Source: Actinostola sp. cb2023 (lineage: Eukaryota > Cnidaria > Anthozoa > Actiniaria > Actinostolidae). Taken from it: DNA of 64,000 nt. Position numbers and translations under genes: made by a program. Every line of letters begins with the position of its first letter. Positions within the stretch are counted from its first letter, which is position 1. Below the pieces are notes generated by a model that had not been told where the DNA came from, did not search any database, and saw only the letters and a program-made list of their open reading frames with translations. Below, in pieces: positions 13,183-24,353 of the stretch. Location: NCBI GenBank assembly GCA_033675265.1, contig JAUJYZ010000277.1, positions 182,501 through 246,500 on the forward strand. The letters run 5' to 3'.

Positions 13183-15951
13183 GCGTTCTCTATATACGGC
13201 TGGTAGGGACGTCGTATTTTTAGGGGTTGAAATCGGTGACTGAGTTTTATTGGGGGTTATCCAATTCAAGTGATATCCACTTGTAGGGTATTTGTACTAT
13301 GGTAGCATTGGCATTTTTTCTATTGGTTTTCCGCAGCTTTTTTCCCGACGGTCATCCCTGCCCTTTTTACCCCGACGAACTGGAATTTCCGGGATTTTTT
13401 TTCATCTTGTCTCTGACATGTTCGTTAATGAGATAACGTACACAACGAACTATGATGAGAATACTAATCGTTTGTTACAAGCGCTGTGCATGTGTTTTCA
13501 TGGTGGTTGTGGTTGTTTGTTTGGGGTTTGAAGCCAGCTAGAGTAACACCAATTACTGCGAGAAATTACCTCATCACAAAACGGCTGAATGGCCTTCCTT
13601 GCCTAAATCCATGATATATCTAACTAACGAACAACTTTTTGTATTTAGTATTAGTTAAGGGATACCAAATCATAAGTCAAGGCTAATGAACTGAGTTCAG
13701 AAAGTCAGGCCATCCATTGGTGGTGTACAGATGAAATGAAAGACGTCAGAGTTTTTACCGCAAGTTATTGCAGGGAATTAGTGCGGATTTATCGGAATTG
13801 AACAATAACAAGACCTATTAATAATAAGACGATGCTAATAATAAGCTACTGGTGGTTGTATTGGATCGATATTGTACCAGTGGAAGGATTTACATACAAC
13901 ATTAACACGGGAAACCAGTGTTGTAGGTTTGGTCGTTATCCACTGTTTTTGATCTCAACATGATTTACTTCTGTTTTTTCCCCGTCAATAAACATTATTA
14001 TAATGAAATTTAGTTATTTTCTTTATCGTCGTCACTACACAGTGTCTTGATTGGCGGTCATTCCATCCAACTAAAAGTGGATTGTTTACGATTGGTATAA
14101 AAACAATGTCAGGTCTGCAGTGTTGTTTGGCGATGCTAGCCATTCGTTCTCTATGATTTTAATTCTATCGGTTTTGTGATTTTAAAGTTTAATTATGCTG
14201 GTTTTGAGTTTATGTGGTAAAGTGATTCCTCAAACACGCGGACTCTCGTCATGAACGATATGCGAATACTGCCGGCCCCATCGTGCATGACTGTGGCCAT
14301 TCCATCATATCACCATCACCACTGACCAAGACGACAGAATAGCAAGTTCACATGACAAACAATGAGAGATGAATGGTCAGGGCCATCGGCAACAACACTA
14401 CACTGAAATACTCTAAAACAGTAATGTAATCTGAAGGCTACAGCCGTGAAGCTATTTATAATTAATTAGTTTGATTTGCAAACAAACCACAGTCGAGCCA
14501 CAGTCGAAATAGTGCTCGACTTACTACAATATATACTCATTTCAGTAGCAAAACCACGTACTTCTAGAACGCATGCTTAAAACAACTCGAAACAATGCAT
14601 ACTAAGTACTTTGTTTATATGGACAATAGTGATGAATGTTAAACAGGAGGATCCCTACTTAGTCGAGTAATTGCTATGAGAAAATTAGGACCACTCGATA
14701 CCAAAATAAAGTAGAGTCCTAAACAAATCTAGGTGGTAGCAAAACAAGGTAGTTTTGGCTTTCAATGCAATCGGTGCAATCATTGGTCTGAACAATTATC
14801 TTTGGTTGATATAATTACTTAGTTGTCAAATATATAATTTATTCCCGAAGAACTGAAAAACCTGTTCTACAAGACGTGGGTTTGTATTGCTCGTTGCGAA
14901 ATGTAGGCATATATACCCAGCGAAAACGAAGATTAAAATGCACGAATTCAGTCACAACTACAATTAAATTAAATATACCACAGATATTCAAATTCATTAA
15001 AACCTCGCCAAAAATTAGCTTCGTGTTTTGCAAGCCAAATTGGAACCCCAGGGTTTAGAGTGATTCTTCCAACTGGCCAAGCAGTCGCGCTAAACTCACC
15101 TTCGCTAAACGTAGATCCACATATGTTACATAACCAGGAGATACTCGAAATCCTTCTCTGGCTAGAGGTACTTCATCCTGTTGATGAAGAATAAACTGGA
15201 ATCCGCTCTCTCGAACATCGCTGTATCCTGGGTCTTGCACATTCAGTATGAATTCTAAACCAAATTTCGACCCAATATTATCGCCCTGTATGATGGGTCT
15301 ATTGTTTTTACCGGAGTTAAACGTATAGCACGTATGTCCCTTAGACGAGTAAAAGACATGGAAATCTTCAATAGTATAGTGCTTCGGTGGTTCCGAATAT
15401 CCGCGCTTTAGAGTGCAGTATAATAAAGTGTCATTCAACTGTTCTAAGGACGTGTTAATGACATCCAACATTTGAGTTGAGTTTGTCGAGTGCAGTGATC
15501 GCCGTACATCGTGAAAGTCACAAATTGTTACAGCAGGGTACGGTAGTAGTCCTGGATATTCAATTGTAGCCATTGTGGTAAACGGGTACAAATAGTATTG
15601 ACCTAAACTTGTTTTTATTTCTTTAAAGAAAAAGCCTGCGGCCACAGCCAAGATACTCAACCAAATGATTTTCCTCATAACAGACTTGGTTTCGAAGACG
15701 TAATGGAAACCATGCAATGTACAGTGGTTGATGTAATAGTACGCGAGTTCGCGGATCTTTCTCTTCCCGTAATCTTCGTCTTCATTTGTACCTGGCGATC
15801 GCTGGTTGATGTGTTCATCATAATGCGATACACGACCATTGCGGTTGGACGGTAGTAAGATTTCCTCTCGTTCGGCAGAAATATCGTTGTCAAACTGTCT
15901 GTCTTCCTTTGAAGTTTTGTCAGCAGAACAGCACTTGCTACAAGACATCAT
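7521..15951 (-). CDS. DEG/ENaC/ASIC-family sodium channel, complete six-exon gene
   Basis: Predicted plasma-membrane, amiloride-sensitive-type cation channel subunit; family members form trimers gated by protons, peptides or force. I assembled six exons by donor/acceptor and phase matching: 15951-15100, 11981-11834, 10840-10778, 8684-8501, 7852-7761, 7666-7521. They sum to 1485 nt, a 494-residue protein, normal for the family. Visible features: the HG gating motif (residues 80-81, in TLHGFHYV), TM1 at about 94-113, then PAVTICDF just after TM1; the cysteine-rich extracellular part with PYPYKTNC, CHCRIWFMP and TCPEDCDKSTYD; TM2 at about 450-475 with DVGGQLGLVLGAS holding the G-x-S filter (GAS, 458-460); and a basic tail KGKAKRRSSRR. 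The start uses the first of two adjacent ATGs. A 90-residue charged cytoplasmic N-terminus is Cys- and acid-rich. Introns hold many repeats. The ligand and exact subtype cannot be told. All junctions are GT-AG. Confidence 0.93.
8180..8281 (-). mobile_element. GGATAGCGCTATCCACC-type MITE copy
   Basis: Read on the minus strand this starts CTGGCCCCGGTTGCACGAAA and continues through GAATAGCGCTATCCACCGCG and GGATAAGTCTTATCC to a GCGCGCGCT end. I remember this as a very common cnidarian repeat family (GGCCCCGGTTGTTC...GGATAGCGCTATCCACCGG), which is from memory and not checked. It sits in the intron between exons 4 and 5 of the sodium channel. Confidence 0.55.
8725..9187. repeat. 9-bp satellite (GCTGACTAT)n in channel intron
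   Basis: About 51 copies of GCTGACTAT with the variants GCTGACCAT, GTTGACTAT and GTTGATCAT. The variants are arranged in a partly repeating higher-order pattern (the string around 8985-9045 recurs near 9085-9135). It lies 40 bp upstream, in gene sense, of the acceptor of exon 4 of the sodium channel, so length change could affect splicing of that exon. Confidence 0.95.
10587..10688. repeat. (ATT)n-(GAT)n compound microsatellite
   Basis: About five ATT units followed by about 26 GAT units, in the intron between exons 3 and 4 of the sodium channel. The poly-Met and poly-Ile frames through it are artefacts. Confidence 0.95.
11041..11568. mobile_element. 528-bp TA-flanked MITE with poly-G core
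   Basis: The ends are perfect inverted copies, TACCGTAGAATTCCGATA at 11041-11058 and its complement at 11551-11568, consistent with a TA target duplication and a Tc1/mariner-type origin. Inside are repeated short blocks built on CCGTTACTTTCGG and GGGTAGCCGTTACTATG, in both orientations, and a run of about 28 G at 11459-11487. It sits in the intron between exons 2 and 3 of the sodium channel. No coding capacity is seen. Confidence 0.75.
12558..12710. mobile_element. 153-bp foldback element
   Basis: Arms of about 48 bp: ATACTAAATTGAAGAATCGT on the left, matched on the right by the inverted copy ending CTTCAATTTAGTGTAT; both run on through a shared TTCAAAATCATAGAACAT. It is in intron 1 of the sodium channel. 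No coding potential. Confidence 0.65.
13152..13400. repeat. Poly-G tract and attached dispersed repeat, copy 1
   Basis: A run of about 29 G (13152-13180) is followed by TTGCGTTCTCTATATACGG and a GGGACGTCGTATTTTTAGGGG block. A related arrangement occurs at 41130-41650 (GGTCGTATCTTTTAGGGGTC, a poly-G run, and the inverted CCGTATAGTCCATATATGCG next to a C run), so this is one dispersed repeat family. It is in intron 1 of the sodium channel. Confidence 0.55.
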
Positions 15952-17040
15952 ATAAGTTATTCAGTCGACGATAACATGGAGCTGAATTTTAGCATCACAA
16001 AGCGGACGGGAGATGGCACTGCTTCGGTAGGCGTTCTTAAAGCGGATTACAAGCCCAACATGACAGATGCTACATTAAGCTGTTAAGCATCTTTGTAGAA
16101 AGGTTCATGGCTGACCAGTGAATCTACAATGATTTGTTATGTTAGTTTGGTTGTCGTTTACTTGGTGTTCAAGAGGTTTCTTAATATCAAGCAGAATTGC
16201 ACCTGTCCTCGTTTGAATACTGCTTATTATTCATCAAACGCGGGCGCGCTCACACTTGAAATGCCCTTGTTAGCCAATCAAACACCAACAGCACAGGACA
16301 ACTAGATTATGTCGATTGTCAGAGAAATACAGTACATTCAAATGTGGATTGTGACGCGTTGGGTTTTACATACATCAGTTTTATATCTATGGCATGTTAT
16401 AAAACCGGCGATTTCAATCAGGCAAAACTAATTAGTACACTGGCAGATAAAGCAACCCTAGAATTGTTAACATTGAATCAGACTATGAATTATGCACTTT
16501 ATACTTTCAATTTGAAATTATACTGATGGTTGACATTAATAAACGATAAAATGTTTCTGTAATAGCTTATTTTAATTGTAAATACAAATATCAGTCTGCA
16601 AAACCTTCGTCTTAATTCACCATATACGCGGTGTACTGCTAGCATTAAAGTCAGGTTCACCCACTGTACGATATAAAAGCACATATCTACATATAACAAT
16701 ATAAAGAGAACTATAACTTGTAAAATGTTTAATTGAACGTTTCAATTATTATGTACATGTATTGTAGTCCAATGTATCCATGTCACACATGCTCTTATAG
16801 ATGGATGAGTTCATCTTGACAATCAATGGCGGATATTTTCTGCTGTCTTGCATGAAAGCCTCAGCGAGTGTTATTGCTGTAGTACTTGCTTCTCTTTGTT
16901 TGTCTTTATTTGTGGAGAAAAGGCCAGTAACATCTAGAATTTTGTGATGAACTGCATTATTTCTTCATGGTCCCTCCTTCTTTCATCCATTCTCCCTCCT
17001 CCACTTCTTTCAATCCTTCCTTTCTCTTTTCCTTCCTTTC
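15952..17040. other. Upstream flank of the sodium-channel gene
   Basis: No coding exon is recognised. The promoter of the minus-strand channel gene must lie here or in a further upstream non-coding exon, but I see no convincing core promoter motif. Confidence 0.35.
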
Positions 17041-17046
17041 TCCCCT

Positions 17047-17131
17047 CCATCCATCCATCCATCCATCCATCCATCCATCCATCCATCCATCCATCCATCC
17101 ATCCATCCATCCATCCATCCATCCATCCATC
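17047..17131. repeat. (CCAT)n microsatellite
   Basis: About 21 perfect CCAT units after a C/T-rich lead-in. Open frames of His-Pro-Ser-Ile or Trp-Met-Asp-Gly repeats over it are artefacts. Confidence 0.97.
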
Positions 17132-17283
17132 ATTCACTCATTTGTTTATCCATTCACTCGACATTTACTTAATAAGTTATTCATAGGTTCCCCAATACTG
17201 TTGTTACGTTGTTACGTCAAGTTTAATAAATTATGTGACTTTGTCGAAAATATTCTCGACTATGATTCATCACAGGTACATAT

Positions 17284-17400
<117 letters not shown>

Positions 17401-17404
17401 TTTA

Positions 17405-18690
17405 TTAGATGAATCACGAAGCAGTAAGATAAATATAATCGTGTATAAAGACTAAACCCTGGTGATTTGATTTACTACTTACTATAAAACTGGTCCTATA
17501 GTTATCTCGCACGGTCACACCATGGGAAACTATTGAGCTTAAATCTCAGATTATCGCTCTAAACCATCTGGAATGAATATCCGTAGTGATCCGATCGATA
17601 TTGTTCACTTGTCAAAAGTCGTTTCTTCATAATTGTGTTAAACGGATTTCATTCGATTTTTAGTCGGTGTTTGATCCCCACTGAGAAATATTCAATTATG
17701 ATTGTAACATTTCACTAATTTATTTACACCAAGCCAGTAGGGTGGCGTGTAATAAAATGGAAGATTTAAACGGTTTTGAATATATTTGAATAGGCATTTC
17801 TCTCGTTCTGTCTTATCGTTCGTAAGGCTAATTCTGTAAGACGTTCAATAATAAAATAACAATGAGAAACCAATCAATAGTCAAAAATCAATCATATAGA
17901 TGAATGAAGAGTATCTCGATCCTCCTCTTGACATTTCAATTCTTTCCAGATTCTAGTTGTACCTAGCAACGGCCTTTACCAATATATTCACCACCGAGTG
18001 TCGTTGGTCTTTTGATGTGGCGGTGTTTGTCAATGAATCATGCATAACTATGAATTATAAATACAGCACCATATATCACGTAAAACCTCGTCGATATTCT
18101 TCATAAATCATACTAATTTCGTACCAGTTTCTGATTTTTCTATGGGCTAGCGTGGTTTTAGGTTGGAGGAACGTACATACCCCCTCCCGAAATATTGTTA
18201 CATCGAACTTTCTAGAATATCACTAATTGTTTTGGATTATCTTGCTTTATTTCAGACCGATTCCAACGCGTACTAATTACAAAACACACTCCTATTTACA
18301 TACAGCTATAGAACGTCTTGTCAACTGAATTTTGTATTTATAAAACGTTTTTTGGCTAAATTATGACAAAGTTACTTCTATTGCCTGGTTTTGGCTTCTA
18401 AAATGACTCTTATCATTCAGGTGCTGTAAATCATGGATCTCTAAATGGCCGCTGTGGTCTATTTTTTCCCGCCTGAACTTTCATTACAATAATTTTCATA
18501 AACATCTCCTGGAACATTGTAAGCTGTTTTCGTAAGTGGATGATTCCATTGTATATTAATTAGAGTCAGTGTGTTGCTCAAACTAGATAAATTGGAAAAG
18601 TTGAATTGTTAACATACAAATATGTACATAACATTATTATATATTAGTTAACATATGGGCCAGCTTTATCTGTATTATTTAACCCACCAT
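17405..18690. other. No recognisable gene
   Basis: AT-rich sequence with no open frame or element that I can name on either strand. Confidence 0.4.
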
Positions 18691-18693
18691 AAA

Positions 18694-18723
18694 CTGTTAT
18701 TATTATTATTATTATTATTATTA

Positions 18724-18763
<40 letters not shown>

Positions 18764-19080
18764 AATACACAACAACTCATTGGGCCGGGGCTTACTAGGT
18801 CTTTATTGCCTATAGACCGACGCGATTCTCCCCTAATGGGGATATAATATTGTTTTACAAAGTCGCAAGTGAATCGTTGAACCCGCTAATCGCTATATCT
18901 GAGAATACTGCGGTCGCTGCTAGCTTCCATAGCCAAGGAGTTCCAAGGAGTGGCCTGGAATTTCCGCCTCGGTATTTAATTGCGATAAACAAGTCTATCA
19001 CTCACTAAATACACAACAACTCATTGGGGGTTACTGGGTCTTTATTTCCTATAGACAGACGCGATTCTCCCCAAACCCCC
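18694..19080. repeat. (ATT)n tract and a 60-bp direct repeat
   Basis: An interrupted (ATT)n run at 18694-18763 is followed by ACACAACAACTCATTGGGCC and AGACCGACGCGATTCTCCCC. The same block, slightly diverged, occurs again at about 19011-19071 (CTTTATTTCCTATAGACAGA and so on). It looks like two copies of a short dispersed sequence in direct orientation about 240 bp apart. Confidence 0.7.
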
Positions 19081-19385
19081 CAAGCAGTGAGTACTGTGTT
19101 AGGGAGTCTTGCTCATCACGTTAATTGCTTGCTAACTTATATTTAGTGAACAATCTAGATAACGTTCATATGCATTAGATAGCCAATGAATCTCCCTGGA
19201 GTTTGATATAATGAACAGGGACGCCACAGTTGAGCGCAAATGTTGCCCCTCCCCGCCAAAATGAGTGGCCAGAGTATAAAGTGCTATCAATATTACATTG
19301 GTCTAGTGAAAGTTTGAGTTTGCGCGTGAATACGCGATATGTTTATTATTATTTATTAATATGCCTATTATTATTAATTATTATT

Positions 19386-19521
19386 TTTCAATATAAAGTT
19401 CAGCGATAACATCGTTTCCACGTACTAACGTCATTATCATTGACTTATCATTGACTTATCATTGACTTGATAATGACGTTAGTACGTCGAAACGATGTTA
19501 TCGCTGAACTTTATATTGAAA
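19386..19521. mobile_element. 136-bp near-perfect palindrome
   Basis: Arms of about 55 bp, TTCAATATAAAGTTCAGCGA on the left and its inverted copy ending CGCTGAACTTTATATTGAA on the right, with one visible mismatch (TTTCCACG against TTTCGACG). The centre holds three TCATTGACTTA units. This is a foldback or MITE of recent origin judging by arm identity. Confidence 0.7.
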
Positions 19522-19785
19522 TGTATCAACAAGAATCTTCTTCTTCTTCTTCTTCTTCTTAATATTATTATTATTACTTAGCTTATAATTATTTACTATT
19601 GTAGTATTTATTAGTCGTTGCATGTAACTAGATTGGTAGTCATTGTGTGTACTGTATTATAGTTGTACGTTGGGTCTAGACTAACATTTCGGCCATGGAA
19701 ATCTCGTTACCCAATTGAAATAAAGTGAATTATTATTATTATTATTATAAAATGTGCTAATTTAGTCCGTCAAAAATCGACATAC

Positions 19786-19985
19786 TCGGAACGAAAATAT
19801 TTCAGGTAATGTAGCGAACCAACTCCGTAGCCTACTCGGAACGAAAATATTTCCGGTAATGTAGCGAACTAACGCCGAAGGTTTACTCGGAACGAAAATT
19901 TTCCGGTAATGTAGCGAACCAACTCCGAAGGTTTACTCGGAACGAAAATTTTCCGGTAATGTAGCGAACCAACTCCGAAGGTTTA
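19786..19985. repeat. 50-bp tandem repeat, four copies
   Basis: Four direct copies of a unit beginning ACTCGGAACGAAAATATTTC and continuing GGTAATGTAGCGAACCAACT, spaced 48 to 51 bp. The last copies are nearly identical. It abuts the left end of the element at 20008. Confidence 0.9.
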
Positions 19986-20007
19986 TCTATGTAGTAAGTG
20001 CGCATGC

Positions 20008-21720
20008 CAGGAGCCCATAAGTAGGAGCGTCCATGCTCCATACTGGGTCTGTGTCACAGCGTTTTCACAAGTGAGGTTATTTTTAGAACAGTTTTTCCGC
20101 GAAAGAAGGTCATTTGAGCAATCAGAGAACGTTTCCGGTATGACTTTCACGACAAAAATAAAATGGCGGACAGACCCGAATAGATGAATGTAGAAATAAA
20201 AGTCAGGATTATCCAGTTTTCTTTGTGTTTGATTCCTGATTTTATCATACCAACAACTTCCCGGGATTCCATAGGCCACTACTTTGAACCTTGACCTAAA
20301 ATTCTACACTGCGTTTCCCGAACGAAGTGAACTTACAGGATTTGAATTGAAGTGATGGCCACGCGGTTTCGTGGCAGAGATTCGTGGATAGATAATGTGA
20401 ACGCGTGTTTTCTGATCAGAAATATCAGTTCCTGTTAACTTCACGGAGAAATACAAACATATTATGAAGCGTTGTGCCTCTAAAACGTTAGAAAATCAAA
20501 GTTAAAGTCAAGTAAGGTGCATTGAAAGCGATAGTTCTTCGCGAGCACATGGTCATGTTGACTGATGTCGATGGTTCACAGCACGGCTTACTTCAATCAG
20601 TCAAAAACCTCTTACTGCGATTCTCAGTATTATGCGAACTCAGACATTTAGGCAGTTGGCTTGCAATTTGGTTTTTCGCTTCTGTCACTCAATCAACATA
20701 AAAAAATCAAAAAATTTAAAAGTAAAAGTCAGAAGACCCACCAAATGGAAACCAAATATGATTTTGAGCCAAATTATGGATCATTTGGTCGAAGAATGTA
20801 TTTAGTTTTGAAACAAGTTCCAGCCGACTGTTTGAATGTCTGAGTTCGCATTACGGCATAATAATGAGGCAGTAAGAAGGTCACTGAATTTAAAAACAAA
20901 GTAATTTTGAGTCAGTTTCGCTCAACTTTATATTGACAGTGAAGCGTGTGTAAATAATAAGCTTACTTGACTCAGTGAGTGAATAAAACTTGAATGAAGC
21001 GTGTTTTTATTAATATATTTCAAATCAGACTCACAAAAAATATTCACAATCCATTTTTAAGTCATTTTAGGTAACAGAAAAGACACAACAAACACGCTTA
21101 CTATACTTTCACCATTCTTGTAATTTGATTCACTCCGCCGTGACTCGTCTTGTCGCTCATCATGCAGTTTCAGCGAATTTGTTTTTGAATAGCCTTGTCT
21201 TCAACCCCCACAACGATAATTACAAGATATCACTAAACCACATCCAAGACAAGAATAAATTGAATTCACTTTGTGACGAAATAGTTTAGACGAAAATATG
21301 TCTTTGAATGTCTTCGGCTAATTTGAATCCACACGCTACAACAGCTTCTCAGTCGGTCCCTTCGTGTTCGAGTTCTTCGAACCACTTGCTTTGGATTCCT
21401 TAGGCTTAGAAGCACAATCGTCACCACTATCACTGATCTAAGTGCTTCTGATGTACCGAATGACTCAATACTGCTCTCACTGTCACTAGAAGATTCGTAG
21501 TTTAGTTCACTTGAATAATTACTCTTTGTCGCTATCGGATGCCATCGATCTTTATTTTACCTGCCATCTCATCAAAATTCATAAAAACGTCATACCGGAG
21601 ACGTTCTCTGATTGGTCAAAATTCGCGGGAAAACTGTTCTAAATTTAAAAGTAACCACACTTGTGATAACGCTGTGACACTACCCAATACTGTATGGACG
21701 CTCCTACTTATGGGCTCCTG
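20008..21720. mobile_element. 1.7-kb inverted-repeat DNA element, degraded
   Basis: The termini are inverted copies: CAGGAGCCCATAAGTAGGAG at 20008 and its complement ending at 21720. Homology continues inward for about 130 bp (GTGTCACAGCGTTTTCACAA on the left, TTGTGATAACGCTGTGACAC on the right). Near the right end, read on the minus strand, an ATG opens a Ser/Asp/Glu-rich stretch (SESSSDSESSIES-like when frames are followed) that looks like the decayed start of a transposon gene. A second, smaller MITE (20612-20874) is inserted inside. No target duplication was certain. Confidence 0.65.
20612..20874. mobile_element. TA-flanked MITE, copy A
   Basis: The left end TTACTGCGATTCTCAGTATT and the right end (GAGTTCGCATTACGG...GCAGTAA) are inverted relatives. 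The interior shares a long block with 60438-60726, including AGAAGACCCACCAAATGGAA and TCATTTGGTCGAAGAATGTA. It is nested in the 20008-21720 element. No coding capacity. Confidence 0.7.
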
Positions 21721-22421
21721 CCATGCCCAATAGTTACGCTGTATTGGAGCAACTGTACTGATACAGAAGACGAAAAAAAATCTGAAACTCGCTCCAGACA
21801 TTGGCAGGAACTACTTCAAGACACATAGTAAGTTACAGTAACATTTATTCAATATTTACGCTGAAAATCGACCATTGATTAATTCCCATACATTCTCTTA
21901 TACAAACGTTGAGCTTGGGCTACCTGTGTTGAAAGTCGCAATATTCTGATTTTCGGTATAAATCACTAGAAAGGAAAATCAAAGAAACAATAGAACCGTA
22001 CAAGTAACATAATCATTTATATCTAAACTTTTTTTCGGTGTGGATTGTAATCGTACTTCGTGTTTGCCTAGTCATTGTCATGTGTATAAAATTCATGCCA
22101 ACAATAGAAGCTAGCTGTGAGGGAGACCAAAGCTGCAGTGATACATTAGATAATTGTCATGTATTTGAAAAGTTATTCTTGAGTGATAATAAACAATAGA
22201 AGGGAGGTGTTGTATGCCCAAGAGCGAGGGGGACGGAGGTTTCACTGTTTTGCTGCAGTTGATCACCTAGTTTTATTATTATTACAGCCCGTTGAGCATG
22301 CGCTCTAAGCCAGCGTCTTGTTATTATTTATTATTATTATCATTATCATCATCAATATTATTACTTGGGCTTCCTGTGGAATGCCCGAGTTATAAAATGC
22401 CGATTCTTTTTCTTCGTTCTG

Positions 22422-22835
22422 TCACAAATCGCCAACGCCCCTACAGAGCATGCGCTTTGTAAAATTTCTGTACTCGATTAATGAGGGCTCGACGATGTTC
22501 GACCTGGAATGATTCGAATGACTCCATCGACCATCGTCGTTCTCTCTGGCGAAAGTCATTATTCCAAGAAATTTGTTGAGAAATAGTCTACAAAGTTCTT
22601 TGAGTACTTGACCATATTGTAGTGAATAATTAATATACTAGAAATACAATACATACAGAAAATAAAAACAAATAATTAATCATGAGTCACAAATTTCGGG
22701 AAATAATTGCCGAAGAGAGAACGATGGTCGATGGAGTATTCGAGATCATTCCAGGTCGAGCATCATCGAGCCCTCATTAATCGAGTACAGAAATTTTACA
22801 AAGCGCATGCTCTGTAGGGTGGTTGGCGATTTGTG
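22422..22835. mobile_element. 414-bp foldback element
   Basis: Arms of about 130 bp, starting TCACAAATCGCCAACGCCCC and running through CTACAGAGCATGCGCTTTGT and CTCGATTAATGAGGGCTCGA, with the inverted copy ending at 22835. The middle is an AT-rich loop. A non-autonomous element of unknown superfamily. Confidence 0.75.
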
Positions 22836-22974
22836 AAAATGTATATTGAGATCAGCGCAATATAAGTTAATAAATATTATTATTGTTATTATTATTAAAT
22901 TTGTAAATGAATGCTGCGAGTTAATAATTATATAAACAAGACAAAATTTAGATCGAGGTTAAAGCACTCGAGCG

Positions 22975-23133
22975 AGTGGGTTATCGGGATTTACCTGCAC
23001 TAGTTCACTAACAATGAACGAGAAATTTAAATACTGCACGATGCGTAGCCGAGTGCAGTATCATGATGAGAAAAGTTCGAGTTCATTGTTAGTGAACGAG
23101 TGAAGGTAAAATCCCGATAACTCATGAGCAACT
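22975..23133. mobile_element. 159-bp foldback element
   Basis: Arms of about 45 bp: GAGTGGGTTATCGGGATTTA on the left and the inverted copy GGTAAAATCCCGATAACTCA on the right, both containing GTTCACTAACAATGAAC. The GTTCACTAACAATGAAC core is itself nearly palindromic. Confidence 0.7.
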
Positions 23134-23203
23134 AGGGCGTTAACATTTTTATTATTCAATTTGAATACATTGCAGAGGCAAGCTAATACTAACTGATACT
23201 AAT

Positions 23204-23229
23204 ACCGTGGTGTAAAACTTTACACCACG
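23204..23229. repeat. 26-bp perfect hairpin
   Basis: CCGTGGTGTAAA and its inverted copy TTTACACCACGG surround a 2-base loop; a further CTTTTACACCACG follows at 23231-23243. It may be a collapsed pair of transposon ends or a remnant of a MITE. Confidence 0.6.
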
Positions 23230-23912
23230 GCTTTTACACCACGATAATGACGGCGCCACGGTTGTCACGTCATAACCACGCGTCACATGGTACAAATCAA
23301 CCAACCAGAAGATCAGAATTTGTACAATGTATGAATATTGAATAATAAATAATATTTATGAACGAATATAAAATTTATGTATAAAAATACTTATTTTCAA
23401 TATATTTTGGTTTCAGTTGAAATTTTGAAGAGTTTGAAAATGTCAAATTACTTCAAACGTTCTTTGGTTCATCCAAAAGCAAAACAGATTCGAAGACCAT
23501 TGACTTTATATAAATGAAAATAGCGAAACTAATATTGGGTTTCCTGTGTTGAGATGGGGTTCCTGTGGCGGATTTTGATATTGGCTACAGTCGAGATTTC
23601 TGTTAGTCACTTTGTCACTCGAGATGATTTTCGCAGCATGCAGTACTTATGACCAGCGGTGTACTTGACCAGAGATATATGTCACCTGCAGAACAAGAAC
23701 ACGTTGGATGAATTCGTCGGATCGACGAAATCGAATTATTCATCAAATCAGACTTATTTATCATTTACAAAGTCAAAACCGTATAATTTGTAGCAAATTA
23801 GCCAATTTCTATGACTTTAGAATATGCGTGACAGCGTTGTGTGACAGAAATTGACTCGCAATAAATCACAAAACCTCGAAAGTACACAGATTTTTTTTAA
23901 AATACTTTTCTT

Positions 23913-24353
23913 ATGGATACAAACAAAATATCAAACAAACAGTTTTCCGTGATGAATAGTTTAGATATTAGCTTTATCGTGACGTCACGTGAAAACGATC
24001 TATATCTTCGAGTAGATAAGCCAGTGTCAAACTCAGCGTTATTCCTTACATTCATCAAGGTCACGAAAGATTTAATGACATTCGGTAGGGGAAGACAATG
24101 TTCTTTTTACGGAGTTTTTCAGCACGTCATGCCCATTCGATCAAGTTCGACGATGGAACTGACATGTACAGTCGATCAGATACTGCCACAAGGAGACAGC
24201 ATGTATTTGACTGCCCTTGAGAAAGACAAACCACCACAGATACAGAGACGATATCGCTCACCTATCTACCCGATCGAGCTCACCATTGGTCGTCGCCGAT
24301 CACCGACGCAACTACTCAGGCTGAGTTCACACTGGGACTTTCTTCTTGATTGA
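23913..24353 (+). other. 146-codon open frame in a dispersed sequence, copy 1
   Basis: An ATG-started frame of 146 codons with no motif I know. Its DNA is related to 43380-43770: both hold a block around AGGGGAAGACAATGTTCTTTT, a CAGTCGATCAGA block followed by AGGAGACAGCATGTA, and a CTGATCGAGCTC/CCGATCGAGCTC block, in the same order. The second copy does not keep the frame. So this is more likely a fragment of an old repeat than a gene, although a diverged gene and pseudogene pair is possible. The polyadenylation-like AT-rich sequence after 24354 gives no decision. Confidence 0.35.

Noticed and set aside
19786..19985. CRISPR-like spaced repeats
   Set aside because: The copies are directly adjacent 50-bp units without unique spacers, in a eukaryotic genome.
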